The notes below the pieces were generated by a model. That model was not told the origin of the DNA, did not search any database, and worked only from the letters and a program-made list of their open reading frames with translations. Positions 24,410 to 33,814 of a DNA stretch of 64,000 nt are shown in pieces. The translations under genes were made by a program, and so were the position numbers. How positions within the stretch are numbered: the stretch's first letter is position 1; the number at the start of each line of letters is the position of its first letter. Source of the DNA: Viridibacillus sp050278625 (GTDB lineage: Bacteria; Bacillota; Bacilli; Bacillales_A; Planococcaceae); contig NZ_JBNNTI010000012.1 in assembly GCF_050278625.1 (NCBI RefSeq), positions 28,613 through 92,612 on the forward strand. Direction: 5' to 3'.

Positions 24410-25255
24410 TTAACTGATAGAAAACCTGTTCAATTTTGCCTCAGTACCAAGCATGACAGTGTTAAGCTCATTCCCTCGGCTACCTTGTCCCCTTCTGAAA
24501 TAGAGACTGCGTAAAAAATTCTTGCTGTTCACGCGAGCGATCACCTGACTGCGACTTCTCGGTAAATTACAGCATTTCGCTAAGCCGCTAATCCAATCAG
24601 CAATTTCTTGATATGGAAGTAACTCTTTGTCAATCATCGTATCCACGATGTTGACCAACCGCTCATCATCCTCATCGCTAAAAATGTGTCTACCATTATG
24701 AAGCATGCCAGAAATAGCGACAAGAACCTCACGCAGCATTGCGACGCTAATTTCCTCGCACTGCACCAGCTCGACAAAAACATCCGCACCGTGAGACGCA
24801 CTGTGAGCCCAGCCTCCTACTGAAAGGTAACCTCGCAGATCCTTCTCCTCTTTATAATAACGGAGCATTGCATGCATTAATTGCTCAATTTCCTCTTGAT
24901 TGAGAAATGGATTCTGTCTATGGCGTTGCACAATCAAAGCGATAGGCAAGGCAGAGAACGTCCTCGTAAAAACTGACTGATCATCCTCGCTGCCAATATT
25001 ATAGAACAAATGGTTCTCATCAGTCAGAACAGATAAGAGGCTACGCAACTCCTCTTCACTGAACCTATTCTCTTCCTTAATCCACATATAAAACATCGGA
25101 TAAATCAGATTATCCCGTAATTCTGGCTGAGGATCGCCAATATATTGAAGTAAAAAAGGTAAGAAATCTTTATGTTGCTCACCTTCGCGTAACTGATACT
25201 CATCCTTCTCAATTCTTTGCAAATCCAGCATCAATTTGGTCCTTATATCGCTCAT
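24410..25255 (-). CDS. DUF2785-family protein
   Basis: 281 residues, mostly helical. Recognised by the blocks RDNLIYPMFYMWIKE, FYNIGSEDDQSVFTRTFSAL and YLSVGGWAHSASHGADVF..L, which recur in DUF2785 proteins of Bacillales. No membrane segment or signal peptide. Function unknown; the conserved GGWAHSxxHGAD motif could hold a metal site, but that is inference. ATG 25255 follows AGAGGGATGGG. Its base composition is clearly richer in G+C than its neighbours, which suggests separate acquisition. Confidence 0.75.
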   Translation of the reverse strand: MSDIRTKLMLDLQRIEKDEYQLREGEQHKDFLPFLLQYIGDPQPELRDNLIYPMFYMWIKEENRFSEEELRSLLSVLTDENHLFYNIGSEDDQSVFTRTFSALPIALIVQRHRQNPFLNQEEIEQLMHAMLRYYKEEKDLRGYLSVGGWAHSASHGADVFVELVQCEEISVAMLREVLVAISGMLHNGRHIFSDEDDERLVNIVDTMIDKELLPYQEIADWISGLAKCCNLPRSRSQVIARVNSKNFLRSLYFRRGQGSRGNELNTVMLGTEAKLNRFSIS

Positions 25256-25434
25256 TTTCCCATCCCTCTCATAATTTTTTCACTTCCCTCGCCGAGATCA
25301 TGAGTAGCGGAAATTCTGCTTATTCCTATCTCAGTCCAACACATGCGAGACATTTGATCATGGATTCCATAGTTACAACATGCTTGTATTTCCCATATTT
25401 TAAATAAGTAATGAATTATAACAAACTAATAAAA

Positions 25435-25472
25435 AGAGTAAGTTTTCAAACAAATTGTTCAAAACTTACTCT
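25435..25472 (-). terminator. Terminator downstream of the DUF5391 gene
   Basis: AGAGTAAGTTTT / AAAACTTACTCT stem; on the minus strand followed by TTTTTATT. Lies 65 bases after the stop at 25538. Confidence 0.8.
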
Positions 25473-25537
25473 CTATATTAATAAAATCTATTTTGAACTT
25501 TTACAGAAGCCAAGTAGATTATATAAACTACTAGCTC

Positions 25538-25957
25538 TTAGTTATTGGATACAACCAATTTAATTTTTGGAGATCGATAAGCTACAAAAAACCAGCTAAT
25601 ATTAACGATTATAGCAGCTAAACAAATAGCTACAACGACTAAAATTTCAAGAATCATATTTTGAACAAAACCTAGGAAAATCACAGCCCCAATTGTAGTT
25701 GTAAATATTAGTATGCCGAAGCCACAAAGGATTGCCATTACGAATTTCATCGCATTTATCCCTGCTACGAAGAGAATTACAGGCAATAGATAGCAGAACA
25801 ATATCATCACCATGCCTAACCACATACCTACCGTGCCAAATTTATTGGCATTCTGGCCCAAATCAGAGATAGGTGTAAGTGAACTTACGACTAGTAAAGC
25901 ACAAAAAAGGATTGCAGAAATAAGCGTCATTACAATAACGCTTTTTTTATTGACCAT
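25538..25957 (-). CDS. DUF5391-like four-helix membrane protein
   Basis: 139 residues with four membrane helices: residues about 7-27, 44-65, 70-98 and 102-128. The N-terminal SSLTPISDLGQNANKFGTVG segment between helices 1 and 2 is the conserved extracytoplasmic loop of DUF5391 proteins in Bacillus. No enzymatic motif. Function unknown. The GNAT gene lies 36 bases upstream on the same strand, so the two may be co-transcribed. Confidence 0.7.
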   Translation of the reverse strand: MVNKKSVIVMTLISAILFCALLVVSSLTPISDLGQNANKFGTVGMWLGMVMILFCYLLPVILFVAGINAMKFVMAILCGFGILIFTTTIGAVIFLGFVQNMILEILVVVAICLAAIIVNISWFFVAYRSPKIKLVVSNN

Positions 25958-25992
25958 TAGTATTTCTAACCCCCTTATTTTATAAAATATCT

Positions 25993-26463
25993 TTAATTTA
26001 TAGGTAGATACATAACATCTTCGTCATCATACACCTCTCTTGTTTGAAGAAAACCAAATTTTTCATATAAATATCGCGCATTACTATTTTCTTTATGAAC
26101 TGTTAAACGAATTTCTTTACAAATATCAAATCGATTTTCTATCCACTTAACTATTTCAGCTAATGCTGCTTCACCATAACCTCGTCGTTGATATTTGTCA
26201 TCAACAATAAACCCGTTTATCCAATACATATTCGTCGTATTCTCTTCAAAAGCATGCATTATGAAACCTACCATTTGCTCATTGTCATAAATGGCGAATG
26301 GTATATATTCAACTGAATCACCATCTGGTTTGATATATACTTTAGCTAAAGATACTGCAACTGATGGTACAAAATTCGTCTGTTCATTTTTAACACTTAA
26401 CTTCAGTGCTTCTTCCCAATTTTCTCTCGTTACGGGTTTTAATTGTACTTTTATATAAATCAC
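25993..26463 (-). CDS. GNAT-family N-acetyltransferase, BltD/PaiA-like
   Basis: About 156 residues. The acetyl-CoA pyrophosphate loop is RRGYGEAAL (Q/RxxGxG/A type), preceded by MYWINGFIVDDKYQ, and the C-terminal NARYLYEKFGF is typical. It resembles spermidine acetyltransferases (BltD/PaiA group) in length and layout. The start is odd: GTG 26463 is part of the ribosome site AGAGGTG itself, and where relatives have MQLKPVT this sequence has GTACAA, a Val codon. Either a non-standard start is used or the start codon has mutated. Confidence 0.8.
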   Translation of the reverse strand: MIYIKVQLKPVTRENWEEALKLSVKNEQTNFVPSVAVSLAKVYIKPDGDSVEYIPFAIYDNEQMVGFIMHAFEENTTNMYWINGFIVDDKYQRRGYGEAALAEIVKWIENRFDICKEIRLTVHKENSNARYLYEKFGFLQTREVYDDEDVMYLPIN

Positions 26464-26582
26464 CTCTATGTCAATTTAATTAATAAGCATTTGCATTTTC
26501 ACTACTTCTTATATCCATAATACACAAATCGAGTAACAATATTCTATATAAATTCAATAAATTCCCTCTGATTAATTATGTT

Positions 26583-26672
26583 ATAAGAAAATTGTCCGTA
26601 ACGAATATCAAAGTTCTATCGAAGAAATTGCTCAAACCATTACGTCAGTTTACTTCGAAGGTTTGTATTTGT
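26583..26672 (+). pseudogene. TetR-family C-terminal scrap
   Basis: The plus strand encodes KKIVRNEYQSSIEEIAQTIT then SVYFEGLYL and a stop, like the last helix of TetR-family ligand domains. It points opposite to the TetR pseudogene that begins at 27216, so a local inversion or a second TetR gene is needed to explain it. Confidence 0.4.
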
Positions 26673-26754
26673 AATTATATTAATGATGCTATATTTGGTA
26701 GTTCGAAAAATAATCCAGTCACCCTTTTGCTATAAGCTTATGGTTAGTTCAGCT

Positions 26755-27216
26755 CTTGCCAGTCCATTTTGCTGTGCATAGGCGACGTCCTTTGAAATTC
26801 GCTGAATGAACTTCATCGAATTGCTTTCCATTTATGTGATATAACCGTTGAAATGCCAATAGCCTGTTCAAAAAATTGCAGCATTTTACGCTCAGCCTCT
26901 GCCATTTTAAAAAAAGCATTTGCTTGTTTGTTTATGATATGTTTTGCTTCATCTTTTGATTTTGGAAAGAAAGAGGTTTCGGCAATTTCATAAAATTGCT
27001 CCATGATAATCTCCATTAATACAATTAAAAGATCCTCTTTTCCTTTAAAATGAATATAAGCAGTTCCATAATCGATGTTTGCCTTTTTGATCATTTGAGA
27101 AATAACCTCAGCATGAAAACCTTCTTCAAGAAAAATTTCCTTTGCAACTCTAATAGCTTTTGACGTGTCATAATTGAGCGCAAGTGTTGTTTATCCCCTA
27201 CTTTACCATTATCCAT
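26755..27216 (-). pseudogene. TetR-family regulator, at least two frameshifts
   Basis: ATG 27216 (ribosome site GGGGAGG) begins MDNGKVGDKQHLRSI, then shifts: KAIRVAKEIFLEEGFHAEVI in another frame leads into the recognition helix region KKANIDYGTAYIHFKGKEDL. The ligand domain runs to ISHKWKAIR and a stop near 26813. After another shift MKFIQRISKDVAYAQQNGLA appears. It is divergent from kynU, so it was probably the repressor of the kynurenine operon. In its present state no functional protein is expected. Confidence 0.75.
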
Positions 27217-27326
27217 TCCTATTCCTCCCCTTATCCTCTAGCATAAATCCCCCCCCAAAACAAAAAACATTTATTAGAAAAAATCACTCCGATATTTTAA
27301 TGTTAATAATTTTCTGAATTGACTTA

Positions 27327-27356
27327 TTGACATTGTGTCATATTCTTTGGTACGAT
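27327..27356 (+). promoter_or_regulatory. kyn operon promoter with overlapping palindromic operator
   Basis: TTGACA (27327-27332), 18-base spacer, TACGAT (27351-27356). TGACATTGTGTCA (27328-27340) is an inverted repeat (TGACA/TGTCA) over the -35, as expected of a TetR-type repressor site. Confidence 0.65.
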
Positions 27357-27396
27357 TCCTTGGAATATTCAGACAAATTAATTTAGGAGGATCATT

Positions 27397-28674
27397 ATGG
27401 TTTCAAAATACACTTTGGATTACGCAAAACAACTGGATGAGAAAGATATCCTTAAAAGTTTTCGAGACGAGTTTTATTTAAAGCCAGATGGCATTTATAT
27501 GGATGGAAACTCATTGGGACTTCTTTCGAAAAGAGCTGAGCGTACTCTTTTGGAATCTTTAGAGGATTGGAAAAAATACGGGATTGACGGATGGACTCAA
27601 GGGAATCACCCATGGTTTTACATGGCAGAGAAATTGGCCGTAAAGATGGCACAATTAGTTGGCGCATCTCACGAGGAAGTTATTGTAACCGGGTCTACAA
27701 CTGTAAATCTGCATCAACTTGTAGCTACTTTTTATAAACCGGAAGGAATACGCACAAAAATACTAGCAGATGAACTAACTTTTCCGACTGATATTTATAC
27801 TCTTCAAAGTCAACTGTCTATACATGGATACGACCCGCAAACCAATCTCATTCGTGTGAAAAGTCGCGATGGCCGATTTCTTGATGAAGATGACATTATC
27901 GAAGCAATGACCGATGATATCGCAATGATTATCTTACCAACAGTCCTGTATCGCAGTGGTCAAATTTTAGATATGAAACGCTTAACTGAAGAAGCACATA
28001 AAAGAGAAATCATGATAGGATTTGACGGATGTCATTCTATTGGTGCAATCCCGCATTTATTCAGCGAATGGGGCGTTGACTTTGCGTATTGGTGCAATTA
28101 TAAACATTTAAATGGCGGTCCTGGCGCTGTTGGGGGTTTATATGTAAATAGAAAACATTTTGGAACGATGCCTGGGTTAGCAGGATGGTTCGGGTCCAGA
28201 AAAGATAAACAATTTGATATGGAGCATACATTAACACCAGCTGAATCTGCGGGCGCATATCAAATCGGAACACCTCATGTTTTAAGTTGTGCACCCTTGA
28301 TTGGGTCTTTAGATATTTTCATAGAAGCAGGAATCGAAAATATTCGAGAAAAATCTCTTAAAATCAATCAATATTTAATAGATTTAGTGGAATTAGAGTT
28401 GGAAAACATGGGATTTTTCATTGGAACTCCTAGAGAAGACATACGTCGCGGAGGTCATGTGAGCCTTGAGCATAAAGAAGCTGCACGCATTTGTAAGGCA
28501 TTGAAAGAAAACGGTGTCATTCCGGATTTCCGAGCACCAAACATCATCCGTCTTGCTCCAGTTGCACTATACACTTCCTACGCAGAAGTTTGGAAAGTGG
28601 TACAAATACTTAAGAATATCATGTCCGAAAAAAAATATGAAAAGTTCAAGAATGAACGAGAAGTAGTTGCATAA
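27397..28674 (+). CDS. kynU: Kynureninase
   Basis: 425 residues, full length. PLP enzyme that cleaves L-kynurenine to anthranilate and alanine. Seen are YMDGNSLGLLSKRAE near the N-terminus, GSTTVNLHQLVATFY, DGCHSIGAIPH (cofactor Asp) and the Schiff-base Lys in YWCNYKHLNGGPGAVGGLY (about residue 237). The C-terminal small domain ends with FRAPNIIRLAPVALYTSY. ATG 27397 follows TAGGAGG. First gene of a three-gene kynurenine operon; no internal terminator was seen before kynA. Confidence 0.96.
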   Translation: MVSKYTLDYAKQLDEKDILKSFRDEFYLKPDGIYMDGNSLGLLSKRAERTLLESLEDWKKYGIDGWTQGNHPWFYMAEKLAVKMAQLVGASHEEVIVTGSTTVNLHQLVATFYKPEGIRTKILADELTFPTDIYTLQSQLSIHGYDPQTNLIRVKSRDGRFLDEDDIIEAMTDDIAMIILPTVLYRSGQILDMKRLTEEAHKREIMIGFDGCHSIGAIPHLFSEWGVDFAYWCNYKHLNGGPGAVGGLYVNRKHFGTMPGLAGWFGSRKDKQFDMEHTLTPAESAGAYQIGTPHVLSCAPLIGSLDIFIEAGIENIREKSLKINQYLIDLVELELENMGFFIGTPREDIRRGGHVSLEHKEAARICKALKENGVIPDFRAPNIIRLAPVALYTSYAEVWKVVQILKNIMSEKKYEKFKNEREVVA

Positions 28675-28828
28675 TGTAGTATCCACCAAAGGACAGTTTA
28701 CAAGTTTCTGAATCATGCTTTAATTAGGGATTCCTCATCATTGAAGCGGAAGATTCTCTGGATGTGAAGAATAAATAGAGTGAAATGATGGAAAGCAATT
28801 TATATTTGAAAAGTGAGGGGATCGCAGA

Positions 28829-29683
28829 ATGAAGAGTCAGGATAATAATGAACAAACAATCTCTGGGATAGAGAAAGAAATTCAAACTGATTTTCAAAAA
28901 TCGATGTCTTACGGAGATTATCTCCACCTTGATAAAATTTTATCTAGTCAGTGTAGACTTTCAGACCATCACGATGAAATGCTTTTCATCATTATCCATC
29001 AAGCAAGTGAGTTATGGATGAAGCTCATTTTACATGAGTTGGCAGCTGCTACTGAGTGTATACGCCAAAATAAGCTGGAACCCTCGTTTAAAATGTTGTC
29101 GCGTGTTTCGAGAATTCAACAGCAATTGATTCAGTCATGGAGTGTCCTTTCAACTTTGACACCTTCTGAATACATGGAATTTAGGGATAAGCTGGGCCAC
29201 TCTTCTGGATTCCAATCTTATCAAAATCGTTTGATTGAATTTGCATTAGGAAACAAAAATGTCCATATGCTATCAGTCTATCAACATCAGAAAGAACTAT
29301 CTGAGCAAATGCTGCAGGCCCTTCATGAGCCAAGTATTTATGACGCAGCGATTAAAGCCCTTGTAGCACGTGGATTACCTATAGATAAAGAAGCTATTAG
29401 CAGGGATTTTTCACAAAAATATGAACCAAATACTAGTGTCGAAGAAGCATGGCTGACAGTTTATCGCGATGTCGAGCAGTATTGGGATTTATATGAATTG
29501 GCTGAGAAGTTAGTAGACATTGGCAATCAACAACAATTATGGCGTTTTAATCATGTAAGTACAGTAGAAAGAATTATTGGTCATAAACAAGGAACTGGTG
29601 GATCATCAGGTGTTACGTATTTAAAAAGAGTACTGGATCAACACTTCTTCCCAGAACTATGGAGTCTAAGAACAAAGCTATAA
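28829..29683 (+). CDS. kynA: Tryptophan 2,3-dioxygenase
   Basis: 284 residues. Haem enzyme that opens the indole ring of L-tryptophan to N-formylkynurenine. Family blocks are MSYGDYLHLDKILSSQ, HHDEMLFIIIHQASELWMK and the haem-ligand/substrate region WRFNHVSTVERIIGHKQGTG followed by GSSGVTYLK. It lies 154 bases after kynU; a short unrecognised reading stretch ending EAEDSLDVKNK lies in between and may be the scar of a deleted cistron. ATG 28829 follows GTGAGGGGA. Confidence 0.96.
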   Translation: MKSQDNNEQTISGIEKEIQTDFQKSMSYGDYLHLDKILSSQCRLSDHHDEMLFIIIHQASELWMKLILHELAAATECIRQNKLEPSFKMLSRVSRIQQQLIQSWSVLSTLTPSEYMEFRDKLGHSSGFQSYQNRLIEFALGNKNVHMLSVYQHQKELSEQMLQALHEPSIYDAAIKALVARGLPIDKEAISRDFSQKYEPNTSVEEAWLTVYRDVEQYWDLYELAEKLVDIGNQQQLWRFNHVSTVERIIGHKQGTGGSSGVTYLKRVLDQHFFPELWSLRTKL

Positions 29684-29756
29684 GAAGAAATAAATAGGTT
29701 TTTCTTTTAAAAGAACGGCAAAAAAATAATAGCCAAAAGAGATGGAGGTAAGGTGC

Positions 29757-30383
29757 ATGGGTATATGGATTGATATTTCACAACGTCTTGATGAAAACAT
29801 TGTAGTATGGCCTGGAGATACACCATTCTCATACAAAGTCAATTGGAGTAAAGTAGAGAGTGGCTCTGTCAATGTAGGTCAAATCAATATGAGTTTACAC
29901 ACTGGTACTCATATTGATGCACCTTTTCATTTTGATAACGATGGAAAAAGAGTAATTGATCTGGATCTCGATTTATATATAGGGAATGCAACAGTCATCT
30001 ATTTACCGAACAGAACTAGCATTGGCGTAAATGAATTATCCAACCTAGATCTACAAGGCGTGACGCGACTGTTAATCCGCACAGATGCATGGAAGAATCG
30101 AAGCGTGTTTCCACAAACCATTCCTCATATCCAACCAGAATTAGCGGCATATCTTTCAGAACTGGGTGTTCGTCTTATTGGCCTTGATTTACCTTCAGTA
30201 GATCCACTTGATAGTAAAGAATTGTCTGCGCATCATGAACTTGCCGGTTATAAAATTCACATTTTGGAGGGGCTTGTATTAGATGAGATTGGACCAGGAA
30301 ATTATGAGTTGGCAGCCCTCCCACTTCCATTGGTTGAAGCAGATGGAAGTCCGGTACGTGCTGTATTGAAAAAGTTACCCTAA
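29757..30383 (+). CDS. kynB: Kynurenine formamidase
   Basis: 208 residues, standard KynB length. Zinc-dependent hydrolase that removes formate from N-formylkynurenine. The metal-site motif HTGTHIDAPFHF and the N-terminal WPGDTPF are present, and HHELAGYKIHILEGLVLDEI is the conserved C-terminal block. ATG 29757 follows GGAGGTAAGG; the frame from 29742 includes that site. With kynA and kynU it completes tryptophan to anthranilate conversion. No transporter or anthranilate-degrading gene is linked. Confidence 0.95.
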   Translation: MGIWIDISQRLDENIVVWPGDTPFSYKVNWSKVESGSVNVGQINMSLHTGTHIDAPFHFDNDGKRVIDLDLDLYIGNATVIYLPNRTSIGVNELSNLDLQGVTRLLIRTDAWKNRSVFPQTIPHIQPELAAYLSELGVRLIGLDLPSVDPLDSKELSAHHELAGYKIHILEGLVLDEIGPGNYELAALPLPLVEADGSPVRAVLKKLP

Positions 30384-30431
30384 AAAGAAATAAGACTTGA
30401 AATGTATGTATTGAGTTAAAATCTTTCATAA

Positions 30432-30466
30432 GAACGAGCCGGGTCACGAAAATGATTTGGCTTGTT
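30432..30466 (+). terminator. Weak terminator after kynB
   Basis: ACGAGCC / GGCTTGT stem with a long loop, followed by TTAATTTATTTT, about 50 bases after the kynB stop. Confidence 0.45.
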
Positions 30467-30541
30467 TAATTTATTTTGGTCCATTAAATACTGACAACTC
30501 GAACATTCGTTTAAGTCCATCAGTAAAGGTAAATAGATTAC

Positions 30542-32177
30542 CCTGAATTATTCACGCTTGTTCGAAATTACTCATTTAACCAATTTCCATTGTTCTCGAC
30601 TCATTTTGAGCAGTGTCTCTTTGTTTCAGTTCCTTGAAAGTGGCATTTCGCGATGAAGTATCTTGAAAATAACGATTTTAGGCAGACCTTTCGCTTGGTT
30701 GCGAAATCGTTTTTTGAAAATGGATATAATTGGTGGTCTATTCGAATTTTAATTGCTGAATTCGGGTGAGTATCTTCCAAAAGAATTCTTGGTACACAAA
30801 ACTGGAAGATAACTTGAAGTAAAGGGATCGTCCTGACTTCACTAATTTACTAGCGACTTTCACAAGACGTGTACGAATGGTCTGAATTTGCATCTGCTTT
30901 TGTCTTTTTGGAAAAGAAATGGTGCGTAACCAATTCGTGAAATTATAAGCAAGGAGACTCAGCATCGCCTTAGCCTCGTTTACTTGGAAAGAATGGCTAG
31001 TCATTTTATCTAACCCAAAACCGTTTTTTGCTTCTTTGATATAGTTCTCCATTGTGCCTCTTTTTTGGTATGTACGAACAATAGCCTCCGGAGTGAAAGC
31101 TTCTACTAAATTAGTCACAAAAAATGTATGGGTAAAGAACAGTTCACCCGCCGGACGCTGGGATTGGATCGCTACTTTTCTTGGTTTAGACCATGATTTT
31201 GCTTGATAGATCATTTCCTCAAAATGGTATTCGGTTTTTGTGCTATCAGAAGGCGCAGTGGAAGGCTGGTATTCCTCAGCTAGTCGTTGTAAAACGGCAT
31301 TTGATTTTAAACGAATCACGTAATAAACCGATTCCTTTTCACAAATATCATACAAAGCAGGTACCGCAAAACCACTATCTCCACGAATACACGGAGTCGT
31401 CTCTGGAAAGTATTCATTGTAATGTTCAATCAACGGTCGGATAAAATCTACGACACCATTCGAAGTATAGACGTTGCCAGGACGAAGCTGAGCTTTCAGA
31501 AAATCACCTGTTACACCATCAAAAGCAACTAATGGATGAAAACCGACTGTTTTATAATGCGTATTGTAGGCAGTTGATTCTTGATTGCCATAGGTATCTG
31601 CATGCGTAGAATCCAAATCGAAGATAATGGCTTTTGATTTTCTATACGTATGTACTTTATCAAGTAGTTCTTGATTGGCCTGTTGTAATTGTGCAATAGA
31701 TTTTGCGTCAAAGCGTTCCCAAAAACGAGATAAACTCGGTTGAGAAGCTAACGCAGGGACACCTACTATTTGCGTGAAAACAGGGTCCTCTGTCAATCGG
31801 TCCGCTGCATCATCTTCTGGATAACCAGCGATTATTTGATAAATCTTTTGACGAAGCAAGTTTTCATTGGCATGAATAAAAAAAGAGCGTGTGTCATGTA
31901 AATGGAGATTCTTTGCCAAAGTTTGAGAAACACCATGCTTCCTGTATCGGAAGAAAGAGCCCCTCCATCATTCGATAATTTAATACGACGATTGAAATGT
32001 AGGTTCATTTGCGGTAAAGTAGCCATTATAAGAATCCTTTCTGAAGTTATTTTGTCGTGATTTAACCTTAGCAGAATAGGATTCTTTTTTCATTTATTTC
32101 ATGTATAAATATTTGGTGAAAAAGACGATGAACTTGGCTTTAGAAGCTTATCTAGATAAAACGGTGAATAATTCAGG
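30542..32177 (-). mobile_element. IS1380-family element
   Basis: 1,636 bases bounded by the perfect 14-base inverted repeat CCTGAATTATTCAC (30542-30555) and GTGAATAATTCAGG (32164-32177). It contains one leftward transposase gene with a frameshift. No clear target duplication was seen (left flank TTAC, right flank CTTA). It sits between the kyn operon and glpT and does not interrupt a recognised gene. A truncated second copy lies at 34556-35304. Confidence 0.88.
30738..32026 (-). pseudogene. IS1380-family transposase with one frameshift
   Basis: ATG 32026 begins MATLPQMNLHFNRRIKLSND and GGALSSDTGSMVF, then loses frame near 31920; the main frame resumes at QTLAKNLHLHDTRSFFIHAN and runs to 30738. 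DDE-type motifs are visible: IIFDLDSTHADTYG (first Asp), RGDSGFAVPALYD (second Asp) and KEAKNGFGLDKM with Glu in the YIKEAK segment. The junction lacks a few residues usual for the family, so this is a small deletion rather than an obvious programmed shift. The element may be inactive unless frameshifting occurs. Confidence 0.85.
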
Positions 32178-32362
32178 CTTATAACTCTAAATGAGTAATT
32201 TTTAATACAAATATTACTATATAAAATGCAATGACTGGTACCTTATGCCACTTGAAGCTCATTTTTGATTTGTTCAAGTGGTGTGCCGTCTGTTGTTGCT
32301 ACGTAGAATGTATGGCAAAGGTAAAAGGTGTGTCGTGCAAATTTCAAGAAGTTAAACAAAAG

Positions 32363-32395
32363 AGGTGGTGGAATACATCTCCCACCACCACATTT
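32363..32395 (-). terminator. Terminator of glpT
   Basis: GGTGGTGG / CCACCACC stem; on the minus strand followed by TCTTTTGTTT. Twelve bases after the glpT stop. Confidence 0.8.
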
Positions 32396-32408
32396 CACAG
32401 AGAACCAA

Positions 32409-33770
32409 TTAATGTTTTATAGCCTCTTGTCCTCGAATATTCCAAGTGATTGCGAATAAGATAATTGCTAAAACACAAGAACCCGTTAATAACATAAATC
32501 CTCCATCCCAACTTGAAAATTGAACAACATACCCAAGTAAGGCATTAGCCATTACTGCTCCACCTAAATAACCAAATAAACCCGTTAATCCAGCTGCAGT
32601 ACCTGCAGCTTTTTTTGGTACGAGATCAAGGGCTTGTAAACCAATTAACATGACAGGTCCATAAATTAAGAACCCAATCGAGATTAACGCAATATTATCT
32701 ATCATTGGATTTCCTGCAGGGTTTAACCAATAAACAATAACTGCGATTAATACTCCCGCCATAAATACAGCACCGGCAGGTCCACGACGTCCTTTAAAAA
32801 CTTTATCGGATATATAGCCACATAAAAGTGTACCTGGAATACCTGCCCACTCATATAAAAAGTAAGCAATACCTGATTCTTTCATATTGAATCCCTTTTC
32901 TTCACTTAAGTATATTGGTGCCCAGTCAAGCACACCATAACGTACGAAATAAACGAAGACATTTGCAATTGCAATGGCCCAAACCCATTTGTTATTTAAT
33001 ACGTGTTTGAAAAGGATTTCTTTCGTTGTCAATTCAGTTTCATAGATTGTTTTAGAATTATTCGCGTAATCATTACGATACTCTTCAATCGGAGGTAAGC
33101 CAACTGATTGAGGTGTATCACGCATTAAAATAAATGATAATACTGCTCCTAAGATTGCAACTAAAGCTGGTAATATAAATACTCCTTCATAACCTGTATA
33201 GGTTGCTCCAAAATATGTCGTAATAATTGAAATTCCACCAATCGCTAGTGGTGCCATTAAGCCACCACCTACATTGTGAGCGACGTTCCAAATTGCTGTT
33301 TTACCCCCTCTTTCACTTACACTAAACCAATGGACAAGCGTACGACCTGATGGTGGCCATCCCATTCCTTGGAACCAACCGTTTAAAAATAACATGACAA
33401 ACATAATCGCAACGGACGATGTAAAGAAGGGGAAAAATCCCATAAATAAGTTAATAATAGCAGATAAAATCAGCCCTGTGAATAAGAAATACCGAGCATT
33501 ACTACGGTCCGACACTGTTCCCATTACAAATTTACTTATCCCGTATGCAATCGAAATCGCAGACAATACTAGACCTAATTCCCCTGTTGTGAAACCTTTT
33601 TCAGTTAAATACGGCATCGCAAGAGAGAAGTTCTTACGAATTAAATAATATGCGGCATAACCAATGAAAATCCCCATGAAAACTTGAAATCTAAGCTTTT
33701 TATACTCAGAATCAATCTTGTCTTCAGGTAACCTTTCAACTGGTGGGGCAGACTTAAATAGTTTAAGCAT
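32409..33770 (-). CDS. glpT: Glycerol-3-phosphate/phosphate antiporter
   Basis: 453 residues, 12 membrane helices, MFS organophosphate:Pi antiporter family. Recognised by FQVFMGIFIGYAAYYLIRKN, NGWFQGMGWPPSGRTLVHWF (the conserved signature with a phosphate-binding Arg) and YGVLDWAPIYLSEEKGF. It imports glycerol-3-phosphate. ATG 33770 follows AAAGGAGG; an upstream extension of the frame runs back through the leader and is not coding. The leader carries a GlpP-type attenuator and a cre-like site, so induction by glycerol-3-phosphate and repression by glucose (CcpA) are expected. No glpQ follows; the next feature is an IS. Confidence 0.95.
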   Translation of the reverse strand: MLKLFKSAPPVERLPEDKIDSEYKKLRFQVFMGIFIGYAAYYLIRKNFSLAMPYLTEKGFTTGELGLVLSAISIAYGISKFVMGTVSDRSNARYFLFTGLILSAIINLFMGFFPFFTSSVAIMFVMLFLNGWFQGMGWPPSGRTLVHWFSVSERGGKTAIWNVAHNVGGGLMAPLAIGGISIITTYFGATYTGYEGVFILPALVAILGAVLSFILMRDTPQSVGLPPIEEYRNDYANNSKTIYETELTTKEILFKHVLNNKWVWAIAIANVFVYFVRYGVLDWAPIYLSEEKGFNMKESGIAYFLYEWAGIPGTLLCGYISDKVFKGRRGPAGAVFMAGVLIAVIVYWLNPAGNPMIDNIALISIGFLIYGPVMLIGLQALDLVPKKAAGTAAGLTGLFGYLGGAVMANALLGYVVQFSSWDGGFMLLTGSCVLAIILFAITWNIRGQEAIKH

Positions 33771-33814
33771 ATAGTCCTCCTTTATTTTGAAGTTAACAAG
33801 AATTTGATCTTGAA

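Noticed and set aside
24278..24514. 78-codon frame directly after the T-box terminator, considered as the T-box target
   Set aside because: Only the first ~17 codons look coding; the rest is antisense to the DUF2785 gene. No aminoacyl-tRNA synthetase or biosynthetic motif.
31193..31444. Rightward frame inside IS1380 transposase
   Set aside because: Antisense to the conserved transposase core; no ribosome site.
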